Notes: generated from the letters alone by a model not told the origin. A stretch of 64,000 bases of DNA from Paenibacillus apiarius (GCF_017052585.1 NZ_JAFFHZ010000001.1:2042501-2106500), one strand, 5' to 3'. Counted from the first letter of the stretch, positions 51,780-60,416 are shown. Numbers and translations: made by a program.

Positions 51780-52400
51780 CTAAGATTCATCTGAGCTTGG
51801 CCACACATTAACATCTTCAGCGTCCAGAACCGCTTCAATCTCATCGCCTTTGTACACGGCCATATACCCCCGGGGCAGCGCCAGCACTTGCAGCAGAGAC
51901 GGCCGAAGGTGCAGCAGCTGATATATATAATATGCCTCTAAGTCTTCATCTTTGACTGCCCCATCAACCGGCCCAATATACCAGCCTGAATCTCCATCCC
52001 CGCCATTTTGAGTCCGTTCGAGATATACGCGTTCTGTATCCATTACACCTTTGGCAGCAATGATTTTGTCTTGGAACACTGCCGCTTCTCCTTCAAGCCG
52101 CAGCCTTTGCAGACAGTAGTTCTGCTGCAATTGCACAAACAGCGAGGCAGTCAGATCGTCGGTTTTATCCACGAATGGATTTTTGTCATACGCAGGCGCC
52201 ATAACGGCAACATCTTCACCACGCTGGGACAGATAAAGAATGGTCCAACCCACCTGAATGTTCGCACCGTCTTTTAAATGCCCTTTCTCCTGCTCCAACT
52301 CCTCGAATATTTGCAGGAGCGAATCCGCTGCCACGGCTAATTCCTCTTTGCATGTGACATGAAATGTCCGCGTGCCTATCCTTTTTGACCTCACAATCAT
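51780..52400 (-). CDS. Imm33 (DUF2185)-containing immunity-type protein
   Basis: A 206-residue protein. The C-terminal part has the Imm33 pattern: IIAAKGVMDTERVYLERTQNGGDGDSGWYIGPVDG, then LHLRPSLLQVLALPRGYMAVYKGDEI. The N-terminal part (FHVTCKEELAVAADSLLQIFEELEQEKGHLKDGANIQVGWTILYL) is shared by longer members. Imm33 proteins neutralise polymorphic toxins. No matching toxin is directly upstream, so it is either an orphan immunity gene or serves a toxin lost from this locus. ATG at 52400 with AAGGAG nine bases upstream. Confidence 0.75.
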   Translation of the reverse strand: MIVRSKRIGTRTFHVTCKEELAVAADSLLQIFEELEQEKGHLKDGANIQVGWTILYLSQRGEDVAVMAPAYDKNPFVDKTDDLTASLFVQLQQNYCLQRLRLEGEAAVFQDKIIAAKGVMDTERVYLERTQNGGDGDSGWYIGPVDGAVKDEDLEAYYIYQLLHLRPSLLQVLALPRGYMAVYKGDEIEAVLDAEDVNVWPSSDES

Positions 52401-52495
52401 GGTTATATTCTCCTTTTCGGATGCATATGGGTTGATTCAGAGAGATGGTTATGTAATTGCATTTAGATTTATTCTGCAAATATCTCGTAAGACCT

Positions 52496-52783
52496 TTAAG
52501 TTTCAATTTTTTGGTGAAGCCAAGGCCCGACACTTTTTATCGTAATTACGACAATTTGCAACGTGTACTTCAATGATTTCTTTTGCCACCACGGTTGATA
52601 TCGCAAATAAAGATAAGCGTTACCTAGTGCCAAATTCCAATTGTATACATGTCCTTTGTGACGTATGGCAGGTTTAATATCAAACCAATCTCGAAACAAT
52701 AGTGCGAGCTGATTGTAAAAGTGGAGCGTCACTCCTTGATACTCAACGGAAACTTTATCAATGGAAAGTTGTACGTTATTCAT
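52496..52783 (-). pseudogene. Rep protein, N-terminal fragment
   Basis: A 95-codon frame. Residues 1-78 (VQLSIDKVSVEYQGVTLHFY, LFRDWFDIKPAIRHKG, NLALGNAYLYLRYQPWWQKK, SLKYTLQI) look like the start of a Rep_trans-type replication initiator. After LKYTLQI the sequence loses coherence and soon stops. The missing middle and C-terminal type of sequence occurs 3 kb away at 55627-56277. No visible partner in between; non-functional. Confidence 0.6.
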
Positions 52784-53032
52784 GCGTTACCCCCACAGGC
52801 AAAACTTTTGACGGATTTGCCGGTTGTATATAATAGATGAGGGAGTCGATGGCCAGCCTCTCACACATGACCTTCCCGTTGATATAAAACATTCAGTTGT
52901 TTCCTGACAATCTTTATGGTCGGCTTACCCTACTCGAAAGTTGCGACCGTCTTCCTTTCACCCTATCAATCGTCCTATGTATGTACATTATGGCAGTTAT
53001 ATTTGAAAAAACCGCAAGAAAGCGAAGATAAC

Positions 53033-53078
53033 AAAAAACAGGTCAATCATGGTAGTATCTGACCATAATTGACCTGTT
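53033..53078 (-). terminator. Terminator in the gap after the EndoU immunity gene
   Basis: AACAGGTCAA...TTGACCTGTT stem with further ATGGT/ACCAT pairing, followed on the minus strand by six T. It lies about 200 bases after the immunity gene; the rest of 52784-53280 shows no gene. Confidence 0.8.
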
Positions 53079-53280
53079 CAATGTAACGGGATATCGGTAT
53101 TTTGGTTATAAAATAACAGCATTTGATGTGCGTACAACCGAAATGGATAAATCTTTATACGGGTATTACATGGGTTAAGTCTACTTGGACTTAGCCGCCT
53201 GACTTATTCGGCACTGGGTAGTCCTACCAAATGACCTTGTTAATATATAGCCTATTCTGTAGACTTCACTCTTGCATACG

Positions 53281-53700
53281 TTATGAATGAATCTTCACAA
53301 GAAAATCTTCAAGAACTTTTTTTACTGGTGTACTTGCTTTTGACATTAAATCATCTATTCGAGGCAGTATAGATGGATTGGCTAATATTAATTGCTTACT
53401 TTCCAGACTGATAAAACTTCTTAAAGTATCAATGCAAACCTCAAAAAGCTCCTCATCCTCAGTATCAAGCAATGACAATAGAATCTTTAGCTCGTACATG
53501 TTGCAGTTGTTATCCATACAATAGGCTAGTTTTTTCTGCCATGCTAATGGTTTTATAAGAACGCTCTTTGATAGCTCCTCCCAATCCATTGGACTGAACT
53601 CTGAAAGTATCTCACTTGCAATTTTACAACCATCATCATACCAAGAATCCACTGATGATTCGGCTAATAAAAGATTATCCAATTTTTTGTACATTTTCAT
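53281..53700 (-). CDS. Putative immunity protein for the EndoU toxin
   Basis: A 139-residue acidic, all-helical protein (KLDNLLLAESSVDSWYDDG, ISEF... repeats such as LLSLLDTEDEELFEVCIDTLRSFISLESKQLIL) with HEAT-like look. It follows the EndoU toxin gene by 28 bases and has AGGTGA before its ATG. No family recognised with certainty; immunity function is inferred from position, as is standard for toxin-immunity pairs. Confidence 0.6.
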   Translation of the reverse strand: MKMYKKLDNLLLAESSVDSWYDDGCKIASEILSEFSPMDWEELSKSVLIKPLAWQKKLAYCMDNNCNMYELKILLSLLDTEDEELFEVCIDTLRSFISLESKQLILANPSILPRIDDLMSKASTPVKKVLEDFLVKIHS

Positions 53701-53728
53701 TTCATCACCTAACTTTTTATATTACTTA

Positions 53729-54181
53729 CTAAAAACCTGCCGGACGAGCACCATTCACAGTGCCTGTAGGATAAGCGCTAGTTACATTATCAACAATTTT
53801 AAGTACATCAATCTCTACACCATCTATGATTGCTCTATGCCAAGTTGCCCCATCCCTTAATCTAGTTGATATCGCAGGTTTATTTCCGACTTTGGTAATG
53901 CCCTCAAGAATTTTCTCATCACTCCATGAATCTGGAAACAGCGTACTCTTTTTAAGTTTAGAGATGTTACCGTCTGAGAATTGTTTGGTGAATTGGACAT
54001 TTTTCGTTCCATCTGCATTTGTTGAAAAGACTTCCACCGCAAAATCATCATTCGCGTTATTAATAGCAGGGGAATGCCCTCCTATAACTTCATTCTTTGG
54101 ATATTTTCTTTGACCTTCTAATATCTTGGCTTCCATCTCTGAACTAATTACAGTCTTAGATGGTGTTACAACTTCACCCAT
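53729..54181 (-). pseudogene. EndoU-type toxin domain, 5'-truncated beside IS110
   Basis: A 150-codon frame matching a bacterial EndoU nuclease toxin tip: IGGHSPAINNANDDFAVEVFSTN, VQFTKQFSDGNISKLKKSTLFPDSWSDEKILEGITKV, and DGATWHRAIIDGVEIDVLKI. The catalytic His of GGHS and Lys/Ser of KKSTLFP are present. There is no delivery or pre-toxin domain: the frame starts only about 65 bases from the IS110 transposase stop, suggesting the insertion separated the toxin from its N-terminal trunk. ATG at 54181 lacks a good ribosome binding site. The immunity gene downstream is intact. Confidence 0.7.
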
Positions 54182-55640
54182 CCCCTATGTTGTAAAGCTA
54201 AACTATTGAAAAGTAACAGTGGCTGCTAGGTACCAACAATACCACCAGTTAGCTTGCTTGTTTCTCCACTTGATCGGGGAGACGGAACGCTGTCTTGTTC
54301 TTCATCATGCCGTAAATGATGTTGACTAAACGCCGCATCACACATACCAAGGCTTGCGTAGGCGTTTTTCCTTCCTCTTTCTTGCGGTTGAAGTATTCGT
54401 AAAATAGTGGATTTCGTGGCTTTTTACTTCCTTTTGAAACCTGTACTTGCTGAACAGCCAGGTTGTAAAACAGTCCGTGCAGCACCCGATTTCCCTGTCT
54501 GCTTTTCAAATTGACATGCTTGCCGCCCGAACCCACTTTCACTGGAGCAATCCCGGCAAAACGAGCCAGTTTATCTGCGCTGGCAAACCGATGAATGTCG
54601 CCTATTTCCGCTACCATTGCTGAGAACGTGACCAAATCTATGCCCGGCATCGTCTCCAGTTGATAGTCCAGCAGATTCATCATTCTATGTAATTCGCCTT
54701 CCACTCTGGCGATTTCCTTCTTGTTGAACCTTATGTCGCGAACATGGCTCCGAATCAGGAAGTCACGCTGCTCCTGATACGTTCGGGTCGTGTCACCATC
54801 CGCTTCTATCCACTCTAGCAATTGCCCTGCCTTCCGGGTGGAACAGGCGTTGTTACTGGTTAATCGTAGAAAATGAGTCAGCGACTCTACCGTTTTGCCA
54901 TTAAGCAAATAAGGAGACGGGTACTTATGCCAAAATGCCAGCGCACATTTTCCATCCAGCTCGCTAAAGAACTTTTTGTAACTCGGATAGTGGTAACTGA
55001 GTTGCATATGCAGTTGGTTTTTAAGAGAGGTCAATGCCTTAATCAAGCCATTCCTTCTCGTCACCAGTTGACCAATCGTCCAGTATACGTCTTGTGGGTT
55101 TGCGTCCGGTAATATGTCTAGCTTGTTCAGCAGGATTTTCGCTACACATTCCGCATCCCAACTATCGCTCTTTTGCACAATGGGATTGCTCTTGCGTTCC
55201 GCATACGACAGGGCGGAGTTGACCTCCTTCACCTGTTGTTTCTGCTCCAGCAAGTATACTGCCAGCGATCGACCATAGCCGCCTACATCCTCTAACCCAT
55301 AAATCGGCGTAATGCCGCGTTTCTTGAACTGCTTCACAAAGGCAATCAGTTCAGGGAATGCCGATGGCTTGTTTTCAAACGTAACCTCACCTAATTTCTC
55401 ATGCCAGCAATTGACCACAACTGCCGTATGGGTCTTCTTGTGTAGGTCAATACCAATATAAATATGCTTCGCTTTGTAGTGCATGTCATCCTTCCTTTTA
55501 CCCATCAAGTACAATGCTTTGTGAAAACATGTCGGCAACCTCAGTTCAAGCGTTAGCTGCTTACACAGACCGCAACGGGATGCTAGCCTGTCCATGCTCC
55601 CTTCTGCATCGTCTGATGGATATATATCAAATTTTCCCTG
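54182..55640 (-). mobile_element. IS110-family insertion sequence (ends approximate)
   Basis: The transposase (54249-55484) plus non-coding flanks. IS110 elements lack terminal inverted repeats, so the ends cannot be fixed by eye; the left limit is set by the interrupted toxin gene, the right by the Rep fragment. The flank upstream of the transposase (about 55485-55640) is where IS110-group elements encode the bridge RNA that guides recombination; no structure was verified. Confidence 0.6.
54249..55484 (-). CDS. IS110 family transposase (DEDD recombinase)
   Basis: A 411-residue transposase. N-terminal RuvC-like DEDD domain: YIGIDLHKKTHTAVVV (first Asp), PIYGLEDVGGYGRSLA (Glu), and SDSWDAECVAKILL (Asp pair). 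The C-terminal Transposase_20 domain has MPGIDLVTFSAMVAEIGDIHRFASADKLARFAGIAP and the following SGGKHVNLKSRQGNRVLHGLFYNLA with the reactive Ser of the family. ATG at 55484 with AAGGA upstream; ATG at 55505 is possible. Complete, so the element may be active. Confidence 0.92.
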   Translation of the reverse strand: MHYKAKHIYIGIDLHKKTHTAVVVNCWHEKLGEVTFENKPSAFPELIAFVKQFKKRGITPIYGLEDVGGYGRSLAVYLLEQKQQVKEVNSALSYAERKSNPIVQKSDSWDAECVAKILLNKLDILPDANPQDVYWTIGQLVTRRNGLIKALTSLKNQLHMQLSYHYPSYKKFFSELDGKCALAFWHKYPSPYLLNGKTVESLTHFLRLTSNNACSTRKAGQLLEWIEADGDTTRTYQEQRDFLIRSHVRDIRFNKKEIARVEGELHRMMNLLDYQLETMPGIDLVTFSAMVAEIGDIHRFASADKLARFAGIAPVKVGSGGKHVNLKSRQGNRVLHGLFYNLAVQQVQVSKGSKKPRNPLFYEYFNRKKEEGKTPTQALVCVMRRLVNIIYGMMKNKTAFRLPDQVEKQAS

Positions 55641-56277
55641 CTTTTTTTAAGTGCAGCGGCAAAAAAGTTTCAGGTTGTTCATGCTGTCCAGTGTGCCGCT
55701 TGCCTTTATTGTTGCGCAGTATACGATATTTCCCAAAATCTGCACAACCCTTATTTTTGTTGTCGTGTTCAGCCGAGGAGCTATCGTATACTGTATTTGT
55801 TACTGCCATTTGTAATGGTCGCTCTTGAACTTGTGGTTTCTGCTGCCCAAGCAATACCCCACATAGTTCTTCTAATAGCGGCTCCCATGCTTCCCTTGCT
55901 AACTCGTTGAAATCTACTTGAGACGAGGGAGCAAGGGTTTCTTTTACCTTCTTGCGTATATACGGCGTTACTTCCTCTATATCTGCCCCATCTCTTAACC
56001 TTTGCGCCTGTTCTGCTCGCTTCTTTGGAAGGCTGTCCCAGTCCGTAACTACTGCTGCAAAGTATTGCTTGTTTTGCTCGGGTGGATGATGCAGCAATTC
56101 TGCTAATGGTATTCTCTTCTCTGGCTTGTAAACGATCTCGATTCGTGTCAACTCGTGGTCAATCACTATGTCCTGATTCTCCAGCAACTCAAACTGCTTG
56201 TTATATATCTTACAATGACCATTCGTCTTCCGTTGATGCTTCTCCCCGAAATAACGTGTCCCTTTGTATCCCGTCAT
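55627..56277 (-). pseudogene. Rep protein, C-terminal fragment
   Basis: A 216-codon frame starting TGYKGTRYFGEKHQRKTNGHCKIYNKQFELLENQ, the internal catalytic-domain sequence of Rep_trans-type rolling-circle initiators, and continuing with HELTRIEIVYKPEKRIPLAELL and a charged C terminus. The expected first 80-100 residues are absent; related N-terminal sequence is at 52496-52783. Its first 68 bases overlap the 3' end of the HGGKSTGP gene, pointing to a junction near 56280. Confidence 0.65.
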
Positions 56278-56710
56278 TTTTCTGCTTCTGTATATCCCTG
56301 AGCTTGCCGTTCTCCCGAATCAGTGCCGCGACATTCATTTGGACTTTCGTGATGGCATCTTCAATCGCTCTGATTTCAGCAGGATCAGGGCTATCCTTCT
56401 GTTCCTCTTGCCGGATGCGCCATAACATGCGCCTAATACGTAATGCTGAAAGTCGATATTCGCTATCTACCTGTACATTCGGGTCAGTTGAAACCTGCTG
56501 GTACAGTTCCCGTTCTGCCTCGGTTAGCGTATCCATCCAGATCGTTTCGTACAGTCCGTGCTTCAAGGCATTTTTGTTACCCTTGAGCTTTGCCGGGTCT
56601 TTCGGCCCCGTTGATTTACCTCCGTGCAAGCGGCATCGACCATTCGCTAATGCCCTTCTCTTGCAAGGTTTGCCGTTCCTTGTCTTTGCTCCGCATTGGC
56701 TTTTTTCCAT
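56210..56710 (-). CDS. HGGKSTGP-motif phage-type protein
   Basis: A 166-residue protein. N-terminal CGAKTRNGKPCKRRALANGRCRLHGGKSTGP (four-Cys/His cluster with the HGGxSTGP motif found in phage-encoded, terminase-like or DNA-binding proteins), then GNKNALKHGLY and a helical C-terminal region. ATG at 56710 with GGGGTG upstream. The last about 20 codons lie in sequence shared with the Rep fragment in another frame, so the natural C terminus may have been replaced. Confidence 0.65.
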   Translation of the reverse strand: MEKSQCGAKTRNGKPCKRRALANGRCRLHGGKSTGPKDPAKLKGNKNALKHGLYETIWMDTLTEAERELYQQVSTDPNVQVDSEYRLSALRIRRMLWRIRQEEQKDSPDPAEIRAIEDAITKVQMNVAALIRENGKLRDIQKQKNDGIQRDTLFRGEASTEDEWSL

Positions 56711-56833
56711 CTTTTTCACCCCTAACCTCATTTCATGGGGTTCGTTTCCCTGACCGTGGGGAGGGCATCTTGCCTCCAAGCTGTTTATCTATCCGTTTTC
56801 ACTACATGCTTCCGTATGCTTATTCATTCGGTT

Positions 56834-57022
56834 TCAACAATCAAGCTCTGCTAATTGCTTTTCTCTACTCTCTGCTCTCTGCTTCTGATGTAATTGAAAT
56901 GCCTCAAGCTGTTCTGTTTGAGCAATGAATGTCAGGCAATCAAAGGCCATCCGTGTTAGCTCTGCTTCCATTTGGCTTTCTTGAAGGAGTTGCTCCCATA
57001 GGAATTCTTCATGCTTCGTCAT
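56834..57022 (-). CDS. Small helical protein, mobile-element type
   Basis: A 62-residue Glu/Gln-rich helical protein (EEFLWEQLLQESQMEAELTRMAFDCL) with GGAGGA ten bases before its ATG. No family recognised. Lies within a run of short genes on one strand, typical of phage or conjugative-element modules. Confidence 0.55.
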   Translation of the reverse strand: MTKHEEFLWEQLLQESQMEAELTRMAFDCLTFIAQTEQLEAFQLHQKQRAESREKQLAELDC

Positions 57023-57146
57023 TGTGCTACTTCCTCCTGTGACTTTCGTATTTGGTTGCTCTCGTGGTTTCGTATCTGCTGCGGTAAAATGTCCTTGGTC
57101 GTACGTTTGAATCGGTGCTCAGCCTATGAGCGTTGGGCTGCTTATG

Positions 57147-57299
57147 CTATGCTTTGGATTGCTGTGCCTTGCGTTCCCAGTATCTGCGCTCGTACTCTCT
57201 TTGCTTCTCTTTGTTTTCAGGTTTTTGCCGCCATTTCCGTCTGTACTCTCTTTCGTAATGTCGGCGTGCTTCTAATGCTTCCGGGCTTAGTTTCAACAT
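57147..57299 (-). CDS. 50-residue basic phage-type protein
   Basis: ATG at 57299 is preceded by GAGGAATAGTGAT. The 50 residues begin MLKLSPEALEARRHYEREYR and continue RKWRQKPENKEKQREYERRY, ending WERKAQQSKA: a highly charged helix. Similar short Arg/Lys/Glu-rich proteins are common in Bacillus phages. The frame after its TAG stays open for 40 more codons without a start, but does not look coding. Confidence 0.6.
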   Translation of the reverse strand: MLKLSPEALEARRHYEREYRRKWRQKPENKEKQREYERRYWERKAQQSKA

Positions 57300-57319
57300 A
57301 TCACTATTCCTCTCTCTGC

Positions 57320-57586
57320 TTACATTCTGCCTGTAGCGTTGCTAATCGTTTCACGTACTGCGCCTTGAACAACCGCTCTCAATTCTTCTGTTGAGCCTAC
57401 ACCATCAACTTCAATGACTTCGCTATCTTCTACAATCTCAATCACGAAGTTGCTGCTATCTTTGCTGGCCTGCATCGCATAGGCTCCCTTCTCCGTAATC
57501 AGTTCAATTTGTTTGCCTGTTCCCTTGTATCGCTGTAACAGAGCTTTCATCATGTCATGATCGGGTTGTGGTATACGGTTACTCAT
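57320..57586 (-). CDS. Small unknown protein of the phage-type module
   Basis: An 88-residue alpha/beta protein (MMKALLQRYKGTGKQIELIT, AYAMQASKDSSNFVIEIVED, STEELRAVVQGAVRETISNA). GGAGG lies nine bases before the ATG. Its ATG overlaps the stop of the coiled-coil gene by eight bases (ATGAGTAA), so translation is coupled. Function unknown. Confidence 0.6.
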   Translation of the reverse strand: MSNRIPQPDHDMMKALLQRYKGTGKQIELITEKGAYAMQASKDSSNFVIEIVEDSEVIEVDGVGSTEELRAVVQGAVRETISNATGRM

Positions 57587-58052
57587 CTGCCTTAGCCTCC
57601 AGTTCTGCAAGCTGAGCCTCTTTTTCAGCCAGTATCTTACTTGTTTGTTCCAACCGCTCCTCTGCATCCTGAACCATTTCCGCCGCCGTTACCTTTGCAT
57701 CTTCAAGTTCTTGTTGCTACCGATCTAGAACTGTCCTGTTATACTGCACAAGTTTCCTGCATTCGGACGCTTCTCGCTCTAACCTGTCTATGAGTTGAAG
57801 TGCTTGCTGGCGCGGCAGTCCATCTTTCTGATCTGCTACTGCATCCAAATGCTCCGCACGTTTCAACAACTGCTGAATCTTTTCGCTAACCTGAAAATCT
57901 GTGCACTCTGATTGCTGTAACTTTTTCGCCTGTTCGCGTAATTCCCTTGCTTGCTGACAGTAACTACGAATTTCATCCATAAGCTGCTCACATGCTGCTT
58001 GTGCCTGTACAATCAATGCTGCCTGTTTTACTTCCTGTTCTCGTTGTGCCAT
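57579..58052 (-). pseudogene. Coiled-coil protein interrupted by an in-frame TAG
   Basis: One continuous frame of 157 codons apart from a single TAG at 57717-57719. The first part (111 residues, GAGGAG ribosome binding site) is a Gln/Glu/Leu-rich coiled coil ending VQYNRTVLDR. The second part (45 residues: QQELEDAKVTAAEMVQ, DAEERLEQTSKILAEKEAQL, AELEAKADE) continues the same style and ends where it overlaps the next gene by eight bases, as in an intact operon. A nonsense mutation, a sequencing error or suppression could explain it. Confidence 0.75.
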
Positions 58053-58085
58053 ATCATTCAGCTCCTCGGTTTAATTTCTGCATAC

Positions 58086-58129
58086 AAAAAAGCTCATTCC
58101 TACTCATGGTTCAAGTGGGAAAGAGCTTT
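58086..58129 (-). terminator. Terminator closing the silent toxin/immunity cassette
   Basis: Minus strand AAAGCTC...GAGCTTTTTT. The loop and the following about 100 bases resemble the terminator region at 59596-59700. Confidence 0.85.
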
Positions 58130-58227
58130 AGAAAGTTTATAAAGTATGTTTATCAAGTCTTTAAGTGTTTGGTTTGTTGATTGTATTGTACGACCTTGTA
58201 ACTAAGATGTAAACCCAAGATTTTTAA

Positions 58228-58659
58228 TCACCAATCTCCTCTTTCAAAATCATCATTATCTAGTTCTTTAACATATACCGATATCCACAATACTGTATGT
58301 TCAACAGGGTCAGTTTCAATAAATACTCCTTTGGGGCTAACATAGACTTCTTCAAAATCATCGTATTCAAAACTTGGCTCTATTTGGAGCACATCATCAA
58401 TATGCATCCCAATATGAATCTTATCAAATAATAATCCTTTGTAACCTCTCGACGCCGTTATTTTAAAGAGTTTCCCATTCATCAAATTAAACCACAAATC
58501 TACAGAATCTTTAATTTCAAATCTTACAAAGAATTTCACTAACAACGATGACTTTTCATCCAACTTATCAATTAAATCGTAGTAATGACTTATATGACTA
58601 TAAAGTTTAACTCCTCCAAGTCCGACCCATGGTATAATTGGCGAATTATTGTCAATCAC
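58228..58659 (-). CDS. Putative immunity protein of the silent cassette
   Basis: A 143-residue protein starting at GTG 58659, two bases after the toxin stop; the ribosome binding site GGGAGG is inside the last toxin codons. Sequence: DNNSPIIPWVGLGGVKLYSH, FEIKDSVDLWFNLMNGKLFK, GYKGLLFDKIHIGMHIDDVL, TVLWISVYVKELDNDDFERG. Acidic, mixed alpha/beta. Family not identified with certainty; position directly after a toxin supports immunity. Confidence 0.7.
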   Translation of the reverse strand: MIDNNSPIIPWVGLGGVKLYSHISHYYDLIDKLDEKSSLLVKFFVRFEIKDSVDLWFNLMNGKLFKITASRGYKGLLFDKIHIGMHIDDVLQIEPSFEYDDFEEVYVSPKGVFIETDPVEHTVLWISVYVKELDNDDFERGDW

Positions 58660-58660
58660 T

Positions 58661-59473
58661 CTATTCCCTCCCTGTAAATATAATAGTTGCAGTTTCTGCA
58701 CCGTCTGTTTTATAAACCTTCTCAGAACCATCGACAATCTTAATAATCCCCTGGTCACTTGTGCTTATTTTAACGTATGGACTATCCCCGTGCCTTCCTC
58801 CACCAGGTGAAACCTGCACTTGCGTTATGTTTTTCTCACTTCCAGTATTTTGAATTTTGATAATTTTTGCACCTGATCTTGATTTTTTAGAAGCCTGAAC
58901 TGTGACTTCGTATCCTGCATCCTCTAACATCTTTGCAATTTCTTCGGCTGATTTGTCACTGAAAACCTTTGGATTTGACTTGAATGTTTCAATTGACGCC
59001 CGACCATTCTCAAACACAGCTTTTGGCGTCCCCTTATTCGAACTCTTCTCACTCTTCCCGCTGTTCCCTTTTCCGCCACTGCCGCTCTTTAATTTAACTA
59101 CCTTGCCGATTCCCTTGTCCGTTATCCCCGAGACGATTGAATTGCCTACACCTTTGGCTATCCCGTTCCAGTCTTCGGTATCTATCATATGTTGAATTCT
59201 TCGACCATCGGCTTCTGCCTCTGCAACCAGTTCATCCCATGCCTTCTCAGGATTGCTTACCCATTTCCATGCTTCTGCGGCGGTGTCAGTTACCACATTC
59301 GTTGTGACCCCGATGGGGTCGTTAAGGACGGCCTTTGCCGTATCCAGTGTCGACTTGACCGCTTCGGTACTTCCAGCCCATGCCCCTTTCGCCACATCTA
59401 GCGTTTTATCCAGAGCCGTAGGCTGATATACGACTTCACCTTTTTTCAAAGGGCACATATATCCGTTGCCCAT
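58661..59473 (-). CDS. Orphan toxin cassette: duplicated pre-toxin region plus different toxin tip
   Basis: A 270-residue frame. Residues about 8-145 are nearly identical to the VgrG-fusion protein (GEVVYQPTALDKTLDVAKGA through GSGGKGNSGKSEKSSNKG). The last 120 residues differ completely (TPKAVFENGRASIETFKSNP, AKMLEDAGYEVTVQASKKSR, NITQVQVSPGGGRHGDSPYV, KISTSDQGIIKIVDGSEKVY) and form another toxin domain; the PGGGRHG/KIxT/IKIVD pattern may be an RNase-like tip. An extra A in the duplicated stretch (59449-59452 region) shifts the frame relative to the VgrG copy, and no ribosome binding site precedes ATG 59473 or 59458. It is probably a silent donor cassette. Confidence 0.75.
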   Translation of the reverse strand: MGNGYMCPLKKGEVVYQPTALDKTLDVAKGAWAGSTEAVKSTLDTAKAVLNDPIGVTTNVVTDTAAEAWKWVSNPEKAWDELVAEAEADGRRIQHMIDTEDWNGIAKGVGNSIVSGITDKGIGKVVKLKSGSGGKGNSGKSEKSSNKGTPKAVFENGRASIETFKSNPKVFSDKSAEEIAKMLEDAGYEVTVQASKKSRSGAKIIKIQNTGSEKNITQVQVSPGGGRHGDSPYVKISTSDQGIIKIVDGSEKVYKTDGAETATIIFTGRE

Positions 59474-59530
59474 TGAACATGATTATCGTTTTATAACGCA
59501 TCCGGTTCTTTATCTGCTGTGTCATTTCTT
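59030..59530 (-). repeat. About 500-bp direct repeat, copy A (silent cassette)
   Basis: Nearly identical to 61480-61979, with about three substitutions and one inserted base visible. Both copies are in the same orientation and end where the toxin tips diverge, so recombination between them would exchange the toxin. Confidence 0.95.
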
Positions 59531-59595
59531 TTTACGATTTTGTGCGTGCTCGTATTTAGAACCATTCCTAATGGCTTGGACAGTACATTTTGAGC

Positions 59596-59639
59596 AAAAA
59601 AAGCTTACTCCTACTCATATTTCAAGTGGAATAAGCCTT
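59596..59639 (-). terminator. Terminator closing the first toxin cassette
   Basis: Minus strand AAGGCTTATTCC...GGAGTAAGCTTTTTTT. Similar to 58086-58129, including the about 60 bases that follow (TATGTTTATCAAGT and TGTTTGGTTTGTT). Confidence 0.85.
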
Positions 59640-59768
59640 CTATGTTTATCAAGTTGGTCAAAAGTGTTTGGTTTGTTTGTTGGTTGTATTGTATGATCTT
59701 CTTGTTAGGATTGTAAACGCGATAATAAGAACCGTATTGGATCACATCTGACCTATAAAGCAACTAAT

Positions 59769-60324
59769 TTAAGTATCCTCCTTTTTTAGTAATATTTTAT
59801 TTGCAGGAAGAAGAAAATCACTATTTCTGGATCGATCTCCGATTAATTTGTTGAACAAGCATGTTTCACAATATTCATATAAATCTATGCCCTCGGCATC
59901 TGTAAGTATTCTAAGGTGATCACTTGTACATTGTGGGCAAACTATGTTTGATGTAAAAGTAATTAAATCTTTAATAAGATTAGAGATCCTTCTCAAAACC
60001 TCCAAATGGGACCTTGGGGCTCTATGAATGTAATTATTTACGATTGATTCAAAATTGTCTCCTGATGAACCTATTACAAACATTTCTGGATCGACTTTGG
60101 TTATAAATTTGAAGAATAACTTTTCACTTTCTGAGAATTTATATTTCTGATTTTGACGATCATCGTTTAATAACATACCGACAGAATTCCCATATTTTGT
60201 TACTAACTCGATCAAACTACATAAAAAAGCTAACTGATTAGTATTCTTGATTTCTAAAAATAAAACCTTCGACCTCTTCGATTGGCTATATATCAAGATA
60301 GTATCTGTAATTTTAAAAATTCAT
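59769..60324 (-). pseudogene. Zinc-ribbon protein with start-region frameshift
   Basis: The readable frame (175 codons from TTG 60296) has no ribosome binding site. A good site (AAGGAAGTG) and ATG at 60324 exist, but that frame stops after MNF because of a run of five T (60315-60319). With four T it reads MNFKITDTILIYSQSKRSKV and joins the long frame. The protein would end with a zinc ribbon (CPQCTSDH, CETCLF) after a helical domain. It lies between an immunity gene and a cassette terminator, so a second immunity or accessory role is possible. Confidence 0.55.
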
Positions 60325-60416
60325 CACTTCCTTGGTTTCTTTTCTCTTCAGAAAAATCCCCGTTGTTGAGAATAAATTAACGAACGAGTTAAGTCTTATA
60401 TTCGTTAATAAGGAAA

